NCBI GenBank assembly: GCA_964449135.1
Contig: CAYUXZ010000027.1
Coordinates: 1-39,088, forward strand
DNA from: SZAS-103 sp964449135
Lineage (GTDB): Bacteria; Pseudomonadota; Gammaproteobacteria; Xanthomonadales; Xanthomonadaceae
Length of the DNA: 39,088 nt
Direction of reading: 5' to 3'
In this document: positions 1 through 7,986 of the stretch, one piece after another
Layout: the number at the start of each line of letters is the position of its first letter
Numbering within the stretch: the stretch's first letter is position 1
The notes under the pieces: model-generated
Seen by the model: the letters and a program-made list of their open reading frames with translations, nothing else
Told to the model about the DNA's origin: nothing
Databases searched by the model: none
Translations under genes and position numbers: made by a program

Positions 1-1122
1 CTCGCCTTCGCGCATCAGTGCGCGGATCGCGGTCGGCGCGGTGTAGAAGATCGTGACCTGGTGCCGGTCCACGACCTGCCAGAAACGCGAGGTGTCCGGA
101 TAATTCGGCACGCCCTCGAACATCAGCGAGGTCGCGCCATTCGCGAGCGGTCCGTAGACAATGTAGCTGTGACCGGTGACCCAGCCCACGTCGGCGGTGC
201 ACCACCAGATGTCGTCTTCGCGCAGGTCGAACACACAGGCGTGGGTGTAAGCCGCGTACAGCAGGTAGCCGCCGGTCGTGTGCAGCACGCCCTTGGGTTG
301 GCCGGTGCTGCCGGAGGTGTAGAGGATGAACAGCGGATCCTCGGCATTCATGCGTTCGGGTTCGCACGTCGCCGGTTGCGGATCCACGACCGCGTCGAGC
401 CAGCGATCGCGCGGCATCTGCATCGCGACCGCGCCGCCGGTGTGGCGCACGACCAGGACCGTCTCCACCGAGTTCGTGCCCGGACGCTTGAGCGCTTCGT
501 CCACGTTCGTTTTCAGCGCGACGGTCTTGCCGCCGCGCCGTCCCTCGTCGGCGGTGATCACCAGCTTCGGCGTGCAATCGGCGATGCGCCCGGCGAGCGA
601 GTCGGGCGAGAAGCCGCCGAACACCACGGTGTGGATCGCGCCGATGCGCGCGCAGGCGAGCATCGCGACCACCGCTTCGGGGATCATCGGCAGGTAGATC
701 GCAACGCGGTCGCCCTTGCGCACGCCGAGGTTGCGCAGCGCGTTCGCCAGCCGGCACACGCGCGCGTGCAGTTCGCGGTAGCTGATGCGCCGGGGCTCCG
801 TCGCGGGATCGTCGGCTTCCCAGAGCAGCGCGGTCTTGTCGCCGCGCGCGTTGATGTGGCGGTCGAGGCAGTTCACGCTCGCGTTGAGCTCGCCGTCGGC
901 GAACCAGCGGATGTGCAGGTCGTTCGCGTCGAAGCTGACGTCGCGGATCTGCGCGGGGAAGCGGTACCAGTCCAGGCGCTTCGCAGTCTCGGCCCAGAAC
1001 GCATCCGGATCGGCGATCGAGCGCGCGTAGTCGCGGCGGTAATCGTCCGGCTGGATCGCCGCGCGTGCGACGACCTCGGCCGAGGCCGGATGGATCGTGT
1101 GCGAAGGCGAGGGTTCGGTCAT
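1..1122 (-). CDS. acs: acetyl-CoA synthetase, N-terminal 374 residues (cut by window edge)
   Basis: Makes acetyl-CoA from acetate, ATP and CoA through an acetyl-AMP intermediate, in the cytoplasm. The minus frame from the ATG at 1122 stays open to base 1, giving 374 of roughly 650 expected residues. It begins MTEPSPSHTIHPASAEV. It carries the N-terminal family block FWAETAKRLDWYRFP, the adenylate-forming P-loop YTSGSTGQPKG near residue 265, and FYTAPTAIRALMREGE at the window edge, all typical of Acs. The C-terminal domain with the acetylated lysine lies outside the window. A GGAG about 12 bases upstream of the ATG is a weak ribosome site. The gene follows the SRPBCC gene on the same strand after 56 bases, so co-transcription is possible but not shown. 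Family assignment is secure. Confidence 0.96.
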   Translation of the reverse strand, partial: MTEPSPSHTIHPASAEVVARAAIQPDDYRRDYARSIADPDAFWAETAKRLDWYRFPAQIRDVSFDANDLHIRWFADGELNASVNCLDRHINARGDKTALLWEADDPATEPRRISYRELHARVCRLANALRNLGVRKGDRVAIYLPMIPEAVVAMLACARIGAIHTVVFGGFSPDSLAGRIADCTPKLVITADEGRRGGKTVALKTNVDEALKRPGTNSVETVLVVRHTGGAVAMQMPRDRWLDAVVDPQPATCEPERMNAEDPLFILYTSGSTGQPKGVLHTTGGYLLYAAYTHACVFDLREDDIWWCTADVGWVTGHSYIVYGPLANGATSLMFEGVPNYPDTSRFWQVVDRHQVTIFYTAPTAIRALMREGE

Positions 1123-1178
1123 GGCGCGCGTTGCTCCGACGGTGATAGGCCGATTCTAAAACGCGGCGTCGCGCCGCG

Positions 1179-1643
1179 TCAGCGCGCCGGTTGCGCCTCG
1201 ACATGGCGCTTGAGCGCGGCCAGGTCGCGCGCCAGCGCGTGGCGGAACACGCCGGCGAACAGGCGGCCGACGTGACGGAAGAACCAGCCCATGCCTTCGA
1301 TGCGGCCGTGCAGGTGCAGACAGGTGCCGACCGCGACGGGCTCGAGGCGATAGACGAACGTGTAGCTGCCGCGGCGTGAGGAACCCAGGCTGCCATCCAC
1401 GTGCAGTTCGAGTTCGAAAGGCGGCTGCGCGCGCACGACCTCGAAGACTTCGATCGCCTCGCGGCCGAACAGAGTACGGGTCTCGCGGAATTTCTTGCCG
1501 GCCGCGAACGGCGCGTCGTCGCTTACTTCCAACCGCACCAGGCCCGGCACCCAACGCGACCAGTGCGCGATGTCAGTCAGCGCCGCCCACACGATGGCGG
1601 GCGACGCGGCGATGGTCTGGTCCAGATCCAGAGTCAGCGGCAT
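1179..1643 (-). CDS. SRPBCC (START-like) family protein
   Basis: A 154-residue protein of the SRPBCC / polyketide-cyclase-like fold, which forms a hydrophobic ligand pocket. The N-terminus (LTLDLDQTIAASPAIVWAAL, then DIAHWSRWVPG) is the usual first strand and helix of the family. The pattern of alternating strands ends in a long C-terminal helix (LARDLAALKRHVEAQ). There is no signal peptide or membrane segment, so it should be cytoplasmic. The ligand is unknown; members bind lipids, polyketides or other small hydrophobic molecules. It sits 40 bases downstream of the fatty acid desaturase on the same strand, so a lipid-related role is possible but is only inference. Confidence 0.85.
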   Translation of the reverse strand: MPLTLDLDQTIAASPAIVWAALTDIAHWSRWVPGLVRLEVSDDAPFAAGKKFRETRTLFGREAIEVFEVVRAQPPFELELHVDGSLGSSRRGSYTFVYRLEPVAVGTCLHLHGRIEGMGWFFRHVGRLFAGVFRHALARDLAALKRHVEAQPAR

Positions 1644-1683
1644 GGCGATGACTCTCCCCTCAACGATGTGCGCCGCGGCGGTT

Positions 1684-2880
1684 TCAGCGCGCGGCGATCG
1701 CGTAGCCTTTCATGCGCGCGGAAAACTCCTGCAGCGCGCGGATGCCGGTTGCCTCGGCCTCGGCGCACCAAGCCTGCAGGCGCTGCAGCGAGGCGGTGGC
1801 ATCGGTCGAACGTTCTTCGAGAACGGCAGCGAGGCGTGCACGGAATTCGACCAGCGTGGCGATCTGCGGGCGCCGCGACACGAACGCGTGCAGCCGCTCG
1901 CGCGCGTTCGCGTCCAGCCAGCGACCGCCGTCGGCGAGGCCCTTTCGCAGCTTGCGCGGCAGCTTCGGCTGGTCCGACGCGGTCTCGCGTTCTGCGCGAA
2001 GCGCGGGACGCATCACGTGCTTCCAGTAATCGGTCATGGCCTGGAAGCGGTGCGCGAGCAGGGCCTTGAGCGTCTCGCCGTCGGGCAGCGGGATGTTCGG
2101 GCGCACGTCCAGCGACGGCGCGACGCGCAGCACCTTCGCGAGTCCGATCGCCTCGAAGCCCTTGATCGCGGCCCAACCGATGTCGAATTCGAACTTGCGC
2201 AGCGCGAACTTCGCCGAACTCGGGAACGCGTGGTGGTTGTTGTGCAGTTCCTCGCCGCCGATCCAGAAACCCCAGGGCGTGAGGTTGGTCGCGGTGTCGG
2301 TGGTCTCGAAGTTGCGGTAGCCCCACCAGTGGCCATAGCCGTTGACGATGCCCGCGGCCCAGAACGGGATCCACAGCATCTGGATCGCCCAGATCGCGAC
2401 GCCGAGCACGCCGAACAGCGCGAGGCTGATGAACAGCATCAACACCGGGCCGAGCGTCGCGTGCGGCGTATAAAGATGGCGCTCGATCCAGTCGTCCGGG
2501 CAGCCCTTGCCGTATTTCTCGATCGAAGGGCGGTCGGCGCGCGCATTGCGGTACAGCTCGACGCCGCGCCACATCACCGTGTTGATGCCGACGATCTGCG
2601 GGCTATGCGGGTCTTCGGCGGTCTCGCACTTGGCGTGGTGCTTGCGGTGGATCGCCGCCCACTCGCGGGTGATCATCGCGGTGGTCAGCCAGCACCAGAA
2701 CCGGAAGAAGTGCGCGAGCGCGGGATGGAAATCGACCGCGCGATGCGCCTGGCAGCGGTGCAGGTAGAGCGTGACCGAGAAGATCGTCAGCTGGGTGACC
2801 AGCAGGAAATATCCGGCGATGCCGAGCCAGGAAAAGCCGCTCAGGCCATCGGTCAGCCAGTGCAGGAATGTGGGGGACAT
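1684..2880 (-). CDS. membrane fatty acid desaturase (DesA-like acyl-lipid/acyl-CoA type)
   Basis: A 398-residue integral membrane di-iron desaturase that introduces double bonds into acyl chains. Three histidine boxes are visible: HRCQAH at residues 41-46, HRKHH at 78-82 and HNNHH at 213-217. Hydrophobic segments lie at about 16-40, 54-70, 140-165 and 166-185. I chose the ATG at 2880 (MSPTFLHWLTDG), preceded by AAGGGCG. The frame is open 19 codons further upstream, but that part is arginine-rich and unlike a desaturase N-terminus. The last roughly 115 residues form a charged helical tail beyond the catalytic domain, ending near GIRALQEFSARMKGY. The gene is divergent from mutM. Members of this type commonly adjust membrane fluidity; the exact regiospecificity cannot be read. 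Confidence 0.92.
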   Translation of the reverse strand: MSPTFLHWLTDGLSGFSWLGIAGYFLLVTQLTIFSVTLYLHRCQAHRAVDFHPALAHFFRFWCWLTTAMITREWAAIHRKHHAKCETAEDPHSPQIVGINTVMWRGVELYRNARADRPSIEKYGKGCPDDWIERHLYTPHATLGPVLMLFISLALFGVLGVAIWAIQMLWIPFWAAGIVNGYGHWWGYRNFETTDTATNLTPWGFWIGGEELHNNHHAFPSSAKFALRKFEFDIGWAAIKGFEAIGLAKVLRVAPSLDVRPNIPLPDGETLKALLAHRFQAMTDYWKHVMRPALRAERETASDQPKLPRKLRKGLADGGRWLDANARERLHAFVSRRPQIATLVEFRARLAAVLEERSTDATASLQRLQAWCAEAEATGIRALQEFSARMKGYAIAAR

Positions 2881-3022
2881 GGGACGCCCTTCGCGAAGCG
2901 GACGCGCATTGTGGGGCTTGCGCGCCCCCGCCGCCACCGTGCGCGCGGGTACGGATAGCGCGCGATTCAGTTGCGGTAGGCTGGCGCGTGAACCGACTCA
3001 CGGTTTTGCCCATCCGCACACC

Positions 3023-3835
3023 ATGCCCGAGCTTCCCGAAGTCGAAACTACCCGCAGGGGCATCGCCCCGCACCTGACCGGCCGCCGCGTGGCGGGCGCG
3101 ACCCTGCGCCGGCCCGACCTGCGCTGGCCGATCGCGCGCGAAATCGCCGCCGAACTGCCCGGCCAGCGCATCTCCGCGGTCGTGCGCCGCGCGAAATACC
3201 TGCTGATCGAGGCGCAGACCGGCAGCGCCGTTCTGCACCTGGGCATGTCCGGCAGCCTCCGGGTGCTGTCGAAGGCCACTGCGCCGGGCGCGCACGATCA
3301 CGTGGATCTCGCGCTGGATTCGGGCAAGGTCCTGCGCTTCAACGACCCGCGCCGTTTCGGCTGCCTGCTCTGGCAACCGGCGGGCACCGTGCATGAATTG
3401 CTGGCCGGGCTGGGGCCGGAGCCCTTGTCCGACGATTTCGATGGAGACCTTCTCTGGCGGCTCAGTCGCGGGCGGACCGCGCCGGTGAAGACCTTCCTGA
3501 TGGACCAGGCGGTGGTGGTCGGGGTCGGCAACATCTACGCGGCCGAGGCCCTGTTCCGCGCCGGCCTCGCCCCGAGGCGAGCGGCCGGGCGGGTGAGCCG
3601 CGAGCGTTACGCGGCATTGGCCGCGGCGGTCAAGGACATCCTCGCCCACGCGATCGAACGCGGCGGCACGACGTTACGCGACTTCCTCGCCCCAGACGGC
3701 GCGCCGGGCTACTTCGAGCAGGAATTGCAGGTCTATGGCCGCGCCGGCGAGCGCTGCCGGGTCTGCCGTACGCCGCTGCGCGCGGCCGTATTGGGCCAAC
3801 GCGCGACCGTCTGGTGCCCGCGTTGCCAGCGGTGA
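3023..3835 (+). CDS. mutM: formamidopyrimidine-DNA glycosylase (MutM/Fpg)
   Basis: Base-excision repair enzyme that removes 8-oxoguanine and formamidopyrimidines and then cleaves the abasic site. The protein is 270 residues, the normal length. The mature N-terminus PELPEVETTRRG supplies the catalytic proline 2 and glutamate 3. The block VVRRAKYLLIE carries the conserved lysine. The C-terminal zinc finger has Cys245, Cys248, Cys265 and Cys268, with the DNA-contacting arginine 260 inside GQRATVWCPRCQ. The frame is open further upstream, but Pro2 must be exposed after Met removal, which fixes the start at 3023. The gene stands alone; the sigma factor gene starts 69 bases downstream. Confidence 0.98.
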   Translation: MPELPEVETTRRGIAPHLTGRRVAGATLRRPDLRWPIAREIAAELPGQRISAVVRRAKYLLIEAQTGSAVLHLGMSGSLRVLSKATAPGAHDHVDLALDSGKVLRFNDPRRFGCLLWQPAGTVHELLAGLGPEPLSDDFDGDLLWRLSRGRTAPVKTFLMDQAVVVGVGNIYAAEALFRAGLAPRRAAGRVSRERYAALAAAVKDILAHAIERGGTTLRDFLAPDGAPGYFEQELQVYGRAGERCRVCRTPLRAAVLGQRATVWCPRCQR

Positions 3836-3871
3836 ATCCCCATTAACGTAAAACACGGAACGGAACGGACG

Positions 3872-3896
3872 CCGAACCGCTATGATCGCGGTTCGG
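3872..3896. promoter_or_regulatory. perfect 9-bp inverted repeat flanking a -10-like TATGAT, upstream of the sigma factor gene
   Basis: The arms CCGAACCGC (3872-3880) and GCGGTTCGG (3888-3896) are perfect inverted copies separated by TATGATC. TATGAT at 3881-3886 resembles a sigma-70 -10 box, but there is no good -35 hexamer at 16-18 bases upstream. The right arm runs into the purine-rich ribosome site GGGAGAG (3895-3901) of the sigma gene. The element could be an operator at the promoter, or an RNA hairpin controlling translation if transcription starts further upstream. Short direct GGAAC repeats lie just upstream at about 3855-3868. The symmetry is seen directly; the function is inferred. 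Confidence 0.5.
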
Positions 3897-3904
3897 GAGA
3901 GAGC

Positions 3905-4468
3905 ATGGCCACGGAACCAGACATCACGACCTTGCTGGGCGCCGCGCGCGGGGGCGACCGCGCCGCGCTGGACAACGTGCTGGCCACGCTCTACCGCGAG
4001 CTGCACACGATGGCGCGCCGCCAGCTCAACGGCCAGCGCGGCGGCACCCTGGACACGACTGCGCTCGTCCACGAATCGTATTTCAAGCTGATCCGCAGCC
4101 AGAATGCGCAGTTCGCCGACCGCGCGCATTTCTTCGCCTATGCGGCGACCGCGATGCGCAGCGTGGTCGTGGACTATGCGCGCCAGCGGCTGTCGCAGAA
4201 ACGCGGCGGCGACCAGCAGCGCGTCACCGACCTGCCCGACGACATCACCGCGGGCGTGAGCCTAGGCGAGGACCTGCTGCAACTCGACAGCGCCCTGCAG
4301 CGTCTGGCCGAGATGGATGCGCGACTGGCGAAGGTCGTCGAGTTGCGTTATTTCGGCGGGCTGTCCGAGGCGCAGATCGGCGAGCTGCTCGAATGCTCCG
4401 AACGCACGGTGCGCCGCGACTGGCAGAAGGCGCGCCTGTTCCTGCTCGCGGAACTCCAACCAGGTTGA
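3905..4468 (+). CDS. ECF RNA polymerase sigma factor, kinase-associated (PF07638-like)
   Basis: A 187-residue extracytoplasmic-function sigma factor with region 2 at about residues 8-95 and region 4 at about 130-185. Region 4 contains a helix-turn-helix (LSEAQIGELLECSERTVRRDWQKAR). It matches the sigma type encoded next to Ser/Thr kinases (Sigma70_ECF, group ECF43 as I recall). The acidic motif DAED found in region 2.2 of ordinary ECF sigmas is replaced by DTTA at residues 50-53, with threonines at 51 and 52. In characterised relatives a phosphothreonine here is said to replace the missing charge. No anti-sigma gene is adjacent; the partner is the kinase 9 bases downstream. The start ATG has GGGAGAG just upstream. 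Confidence 0.93.
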   Translation: MATEPDITTLLGAARGGDRAALDNVLATLYRELHTMARRQLNGQRGGTLDTTALVHESYFKLIRSQNAQFADRAHFFAYAATAMRSVVVDYARQRLSQKRGGDQQRVTDLPDDITAGVSLGEDLLQLDSALQRLAEMDARLAKVVELRYFGGLSEAQIGELLECSERTVRRDWQKARLFLLAELQPG

Positions 4469-4477
4469 GGGCGTCGC

Positions 4478-7264
4478 GTGCATCCGGAATTGTGGGCTCG
4501 CGTCGCGCCGCTGCTGGACGAGCTGCTCGAATCCGAGCCTGACCTGCGCGACGCGCGGCTGGACGCGATCGCGCTCGACGACCCCGACGTCGCGCGCGAA
4601 CTGCGCCGGCTGCTCGCACTGGAGTCGGCGCGCCCGGATTTCCTCGCGACCACGGTGCCGGACACGAACCTGCACGCGCCCAGGCCCGGCGCGCGGATCG
4701 GCCCGTACAAGCTGCTGCGCGCGATCGGCGAAGGCGGCATGGGCCAGGTCTGGCTCGCCGAGCGCGCCGACGGCCTGTTCGAGCGCCGCGTCGCGCTGAA
4801 GCTTCTGCGCCCGGGTTTCGCCGACAGCGGCCTGCGCTCGCGCTTCGACCGCGAGCGGCAGATCCTCGCGAGCTTGGGACACGAGCACGTCGCGCGCCTG
4901 CTCGACGCGGGCTTCGGCCTGGATGGCCAACCCTACCTCGCGCTCGAATTCGTCGAGGGCCAGAACATCACCGAGTACGCCGTGCAGCGCAAGCTCACGG
5001 TCGTGCAGAAGCTGCAGCTGTTCCTGCAGGTGTGCAGCGCGGTCAGCCACGCGCACGCAAGTCTGGTCGTGCACCGCGACCTCAAGCCCTCCAACATCAT
5101 GGTCACGCCCGGCGGCGCGGTGCGGCTGCTGGATTTCGGGATCGCGAAGCTGCTCGACGCGCCCGGCCGCGACACCGCGAGCGAGACCACGCGCGCGGGC
5201 ACGCGCGCGTTCACCCTGCACTACGCCGCGCCCGAGCAGATCCGCGGCGAGCAGGTCACGACCGCAACCGACGTCTATTCGCTCGGCGTGGTCCTGTACG
5301 AGCTGCTCACCAGCCGCAAGCCCTACAAGCTCAAGCGCGAGACCGACGCCGAATGGGAGGAGGCGATCCTCAACGGCGACCCGACGCGTCCGTCGTCCAT
5401 GACGCGCAACCGCGACGACCTGGTCACGCGCTCGGAACGCCGCCTGTCGCGCGTGCTCAGCGGCGACCTCGACAACATTGCGCTCAAGGCCCTGCAGAAG
5501 CAGCCGGAGGCGCGCTACCGTTCGGTCGAGGCGATGGCCGCGGACATCCGCCGTTATCTCAACGGCCGTCCGGTCGAGGCGCACGCGCAGAGCTACGGTT
5601 ACCGGCTCGGCAAGTACATCCATCGCAACGCGGTGCAGATCGGCATCGTGTTCGCGGTGATCGGCGTGCTCGCCGTCGCGCTGTACGTGGTGTATTGGCA
5701 GGCGCGCGAGGCCCGCGCCGAGGCGCAGCGCGCGCAGGCGATGCACGATTTCGTCGTCGGCCTGTTCGAGCAGGCCGAGAAGCAGGCCGGCCCGGCCAAC
5801 GCGGTGGACATCCGCAACCTGCTCGATGCAGGCGTCCGGCGCAGCAACACCGAATTCGCGAACCAGCCGGTCACGCACGCCGAACTGCTCGCGCTGATCG
5901 CGCGGATGCGCCTGCGGCTCGGCGATTATCCCGTGGCGATCGCAGTGCTCGACCAGCAGCCGAACCTCACGGATGCGCCCGACGACGTGCAGGCCGAATC
6001 GCTGTTGCTGCGCGGCGATGCGCTGCGCCTGCTCGGCCAACCCGCGCGCTGCCGCGACCTGCTCGTCGCGCACATGGATCTGCTCGAAGGACGCGAGGAA
6101 TCCGCGAAGCTCAAGGCCGCCGATTACGTGTCGGTGCTCGGCCGCTGCGAGCGTGGATTGATGAACACCGACGCCGCGCGCGCGGAGTTCCAGCGCGCGC
6201 TCGCGATCCGCTCCGCGCTCGGCGACGCCAGGCAAGCCGAGAGCGTGTTCGACCTCGCCACGCTCGAGGCAGACGCCGGCCACGGCAAGGCGGCGATGGC
6301 GGGAATGCTCGACGCGCTGCAGCGACTCAAGGCGTCGCAAGACGAGCAAGGCCCGCTCGCGATCTCGATCTGGCTCTACCTCGGCAACCTGTACCGCGAA
6401 GCCGGCGATGGCGTCGCCGCGGAAAACGCCTACCGCACCGATCTGCGCCTCGCGACGGGCCTGTACGGCGCGGGCCACCCGGACACCATCGACGCCGAGC
6501 GCGGACTCGCCGCGATCTACGTGGACCAGGGCAAGCTCGACGACGCCGAGAAACTGTTCACGCAGGCCGAGATGCAACTCACGCGGTTGCTCGGCCCGAA
6601 CCACCCGGACCTCGGTTCGATGAGCAACTCGCTGGGGATCATCGCCTGGCAACGCGGCGACTACGCGACCGCCGAAACGCGGCTGCGACGCGCGGTCGAT
6701 CTGTGGGCGCCGTCGCCGCGCCTGCACGGCGGCGTGTTCAACCTCGCAATGGTGTTGCACGACGCCGGGCGCGACGACGACGCGCAACCGCTCGCCGAGC
6801 AAGCGCGCGCCTTGCGCGAACGCCAGTTCGGCGAAAAAAGCGGCCTGGTCGGCATCAGCCTGCGCCAGCTCGGCGAAATCGCGCTCGCGAAGCACGACTC
6901 CGCTGCCGAGAAAGACCTGTCGCAGGCGCTGGAGTTGCTGCGCAGCGATTACGGTTCGGCGCACACCGAAACCGGCAAGACCCAGCTCGCGCTCGCGCGC
7001 CTGCGGATCGCGCAGAAGCGGCCGGCGGATGCGCAGGCACTCGTGGACGACGTGCTGCATCGGTTCACGCCCAGCGACGCCGAGCACCGGCGCCTGCTGT
7101 GGTCCGCGCGCGCGTTGTCGGCGCAGATGCAGTGCCCGCAGTCCGCGAGCGCCGCGCAGGGACGCACCGCGCTGCAGAAAATCCACGCCGAGATCGTCGC
7201 CGAGATGCCGGTCGGGGTGGACGAACGCAGCGCCGCGGCGGCGCTGCGCGCCTGCGGCGGTTGA
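4478..7264 (+). CDS. transmembrane Ser/Thr protein kinase with C-terminal TPR-like sensor region
   Basis: A 928-residue Hanks-type kinase, probably the activator of the adjacent sigma factor. Residues 1-65 form an acidic helical lead. The kinase domain spans about 77-350: glycine loop GEGGMGQVW near 84, ATP lysine 108 in VALKLLRP, catalytic loop HRDLKPSN with Asp201, metal-binding DFG at 219-221, and APEQ in the activation segment. All catalytic residues are intact. One membrane helix lies at about 387-409 (IGIVFAVIGVLAVALYVVY), so the remaining roughly 515 residues should be periplasmic. That region is a series of helical hairpins with TPR-like spacing, for example around YREAGDGVAAENAY and YVDQGKLDDAEKLF. 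It starts with GTG at 4478, with TTGAGGG ending 6 bases upstream; an operon with the sigma gene is very likely. Confidence 0.95.
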   Translation: MHPELWARVAPLLDELLESEPDLRDARLDAIALDDPDVARELRRLLALESARPDFLATTVPDTNLHAPRPGARIGPYKLLRAIGEGGMGQVWLAERADGLFERRVALKLLRPGFADSGLRSRFDRERQILASLGHEHVARLLDAGFGLDGQPYLALEFVEGQNITEYAVQRKLTVVQKLQLFLQVCSAVSHAHASLVVHRDLKPSNIMVTPGGAVRLLDFGIAKLLDAPGRDTASETTRAGTRAFTLHYAAPEQIRGEQVTTATDVYSLGVVLYELLTSRKPYKLKRETDAEWEEAILNGDPTRPSSMTRNRDDLVTRSERRLSRVLSGDLDNIALKALQKQPEARYRSVEAMAADIRRYLNGRPVEAHAQSYGYRLGKYIHRNAVQIGIVFAVIGVLAVALYVVYWQAREARAEAQRAQAMHDFVVGLFEQAEKQAGPANAVDIRNLLDAGVRRSNTEFANQPVTHAELLALIARMRLRLGDYPVAIAVLDQQPNLTDAPDDVQAESLLLRGDALRLLGQPARCRDLLVAHMDLLEGREESAKLKAADYVSVLGRCERGLMNTDAARAEFQRALAIRSALGDARQAESVFDLATLEADAGHGKAAMAGMLDALQRLKASQDEQGPLAISIWLYLGNLYREAGDGVAAENAYRTDLRLATGLYGAGHPDTIDAERGLAAIYVDQGKLDDAEKLFTQAEMQLTRLLGPNHPDLGSMSNSLGIIAWQRGDYATAETRLRRAVDLWAPSPRLHGGVFNLAMVLHDAGRDDDAQPLAEQARALRERQFGEKSGLVGISLRQLGEIALAKHDSAAEKDLSQALELLRSDYGSAHTETGKTQLALARLRIAQKRPADAQALVDDVLHRFTPSDAEHRRLLWSARALSAQMQCPQSASAAQGRTALQKIHAEIVAEMPVGVDERSAAAALRACGG

Positions 7265-7273
7265 ATCGCGCGA

Positions 7274-7897
7274 TTACGACAGCGGCAGTTCCGGCTGCAT
7301 CAGCGGCACTACGCCTTCGCCGGCCATCACCTTCTTGAACTCCGCGCGGCTTACCGAGACGTAGCGGTCGTTGCCGCCGATCTCGACCTGCGGCCCCTGC
7401 GTCACCGCGCGGCCGTGCTCGTCCACGCGCACGACCATCGTCGCCTTCTTGCCGGTGTGGCAGATCGTCTTGATCTCGGCGAGCTCGTCCGCCCATGCGA
7501 GCAGGTACTGGCTTCCCTCGAACAGCTCGCCGCGAAAATCCGTGCGCAGGCCGTAGGTGAGCACGGGGATGCGCAGGCGATCGACGACTTCGCTGAGTTG
7601 CCAGACCTGCGCCTTGCCGAGGAACTGCGCCTCGTCGGCGAGCACGCAATGCAGTGCGCCGTGCGCGGCGATGTCCTCGCGTACGATCGCGAGCAGGTCA
7701 TCGTCGCGTTCGAAGATGCGCGCGTTCGACTTCAGCCCGATCCGCGACGCGACCACGCCTTCGCCGTAACGATCGTCGAGCCGCGGCGTGAGGATCAACG
7801 TGCGCATGCCGCGTTCGCGGTAGTTGTGCGCGCTTTGCAGCAGGGTCGTGGTCTTCCCCGCGTTCATCGCCGAATAGTAGAAGTACAGCTTCGCCAT
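7274..7897 (-). CDS. tdk: thymidine kinase (type II), zinc-ligand cysteines not conserved
   Basis: Phosphorylates thymidine to dTMP with ATP in the nucleotide salvage pathway; cytoplasmic. 207 residues. The P-loop SAMNAGKTT has Lys15, the DEAQF block supplies the catalytic Glu89, and YGLRTDFRGELFEGS with IGGNDRYVSV form the thymidine site. These match the E. coli type closely. The structural zinc site is degraded: E. coli has Cys-x-Cys in TICFCGRKA and another Cys in VSVCRKHY. Here the blocks read TICHTGKKA (Cys146 only, Thr148) and VSVSRAEF (Ser183). Enzyme activity is still expected because the active site is intact. The gene converges on the kinase gene with only 9 bases between stops, and is divergent from rep. 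Confidence 0.97.
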   Translation of the reverse strand: MAKLYFYYSAMNAGKTTTLLQSAHNYRERGMRTLILTPRLDDRYGEGVVASRIGLKSNARIFERDDDLLAIVREDIAAHGALHCVLADEAQFLGKAQVWQLSEVVDRLRIPVLTYGLRTDFRGELFEGSQYLLAWADELAEIKTICHTGKKATMVVRVDEHGRAVTQGPQVEIGGNDRYVSVSRAEFKKVMAGEGVVPLMQPELPLS

Positions 7898-7986
7898 GGC
7901 TCGGGGCTTCGCGGAGCGGGCGGCGATGATAACAAAGCGAGCGTTGCGAACCGTTAGACTATGCGGCCTTCCCCGATACGCACTTC

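Noticed and set aside
61..1275. 404-codon plus-strand open frame over acs
   Set aside because: The minus frame encodes acetyl-CoA synthetase with its P-loop; the plus frame is a composition shadow crossing two real genes.
2771..3022. Longer mutM start giving 354 residues
   Set aside because: Fpg needs proline 2 as the nucleophile after Met removal, so the start must be at 3023. The upstream part overlaps the antisense desaturase gene.
4262..7186. 974-codon open frame on the minus strand across the kinase gene
   Set aside because: It is an antisense shadow of the kinase gene. The translation is Arg/Ala/Val-rich low complexity with no domain, and the plus frame has all kinase motifs.
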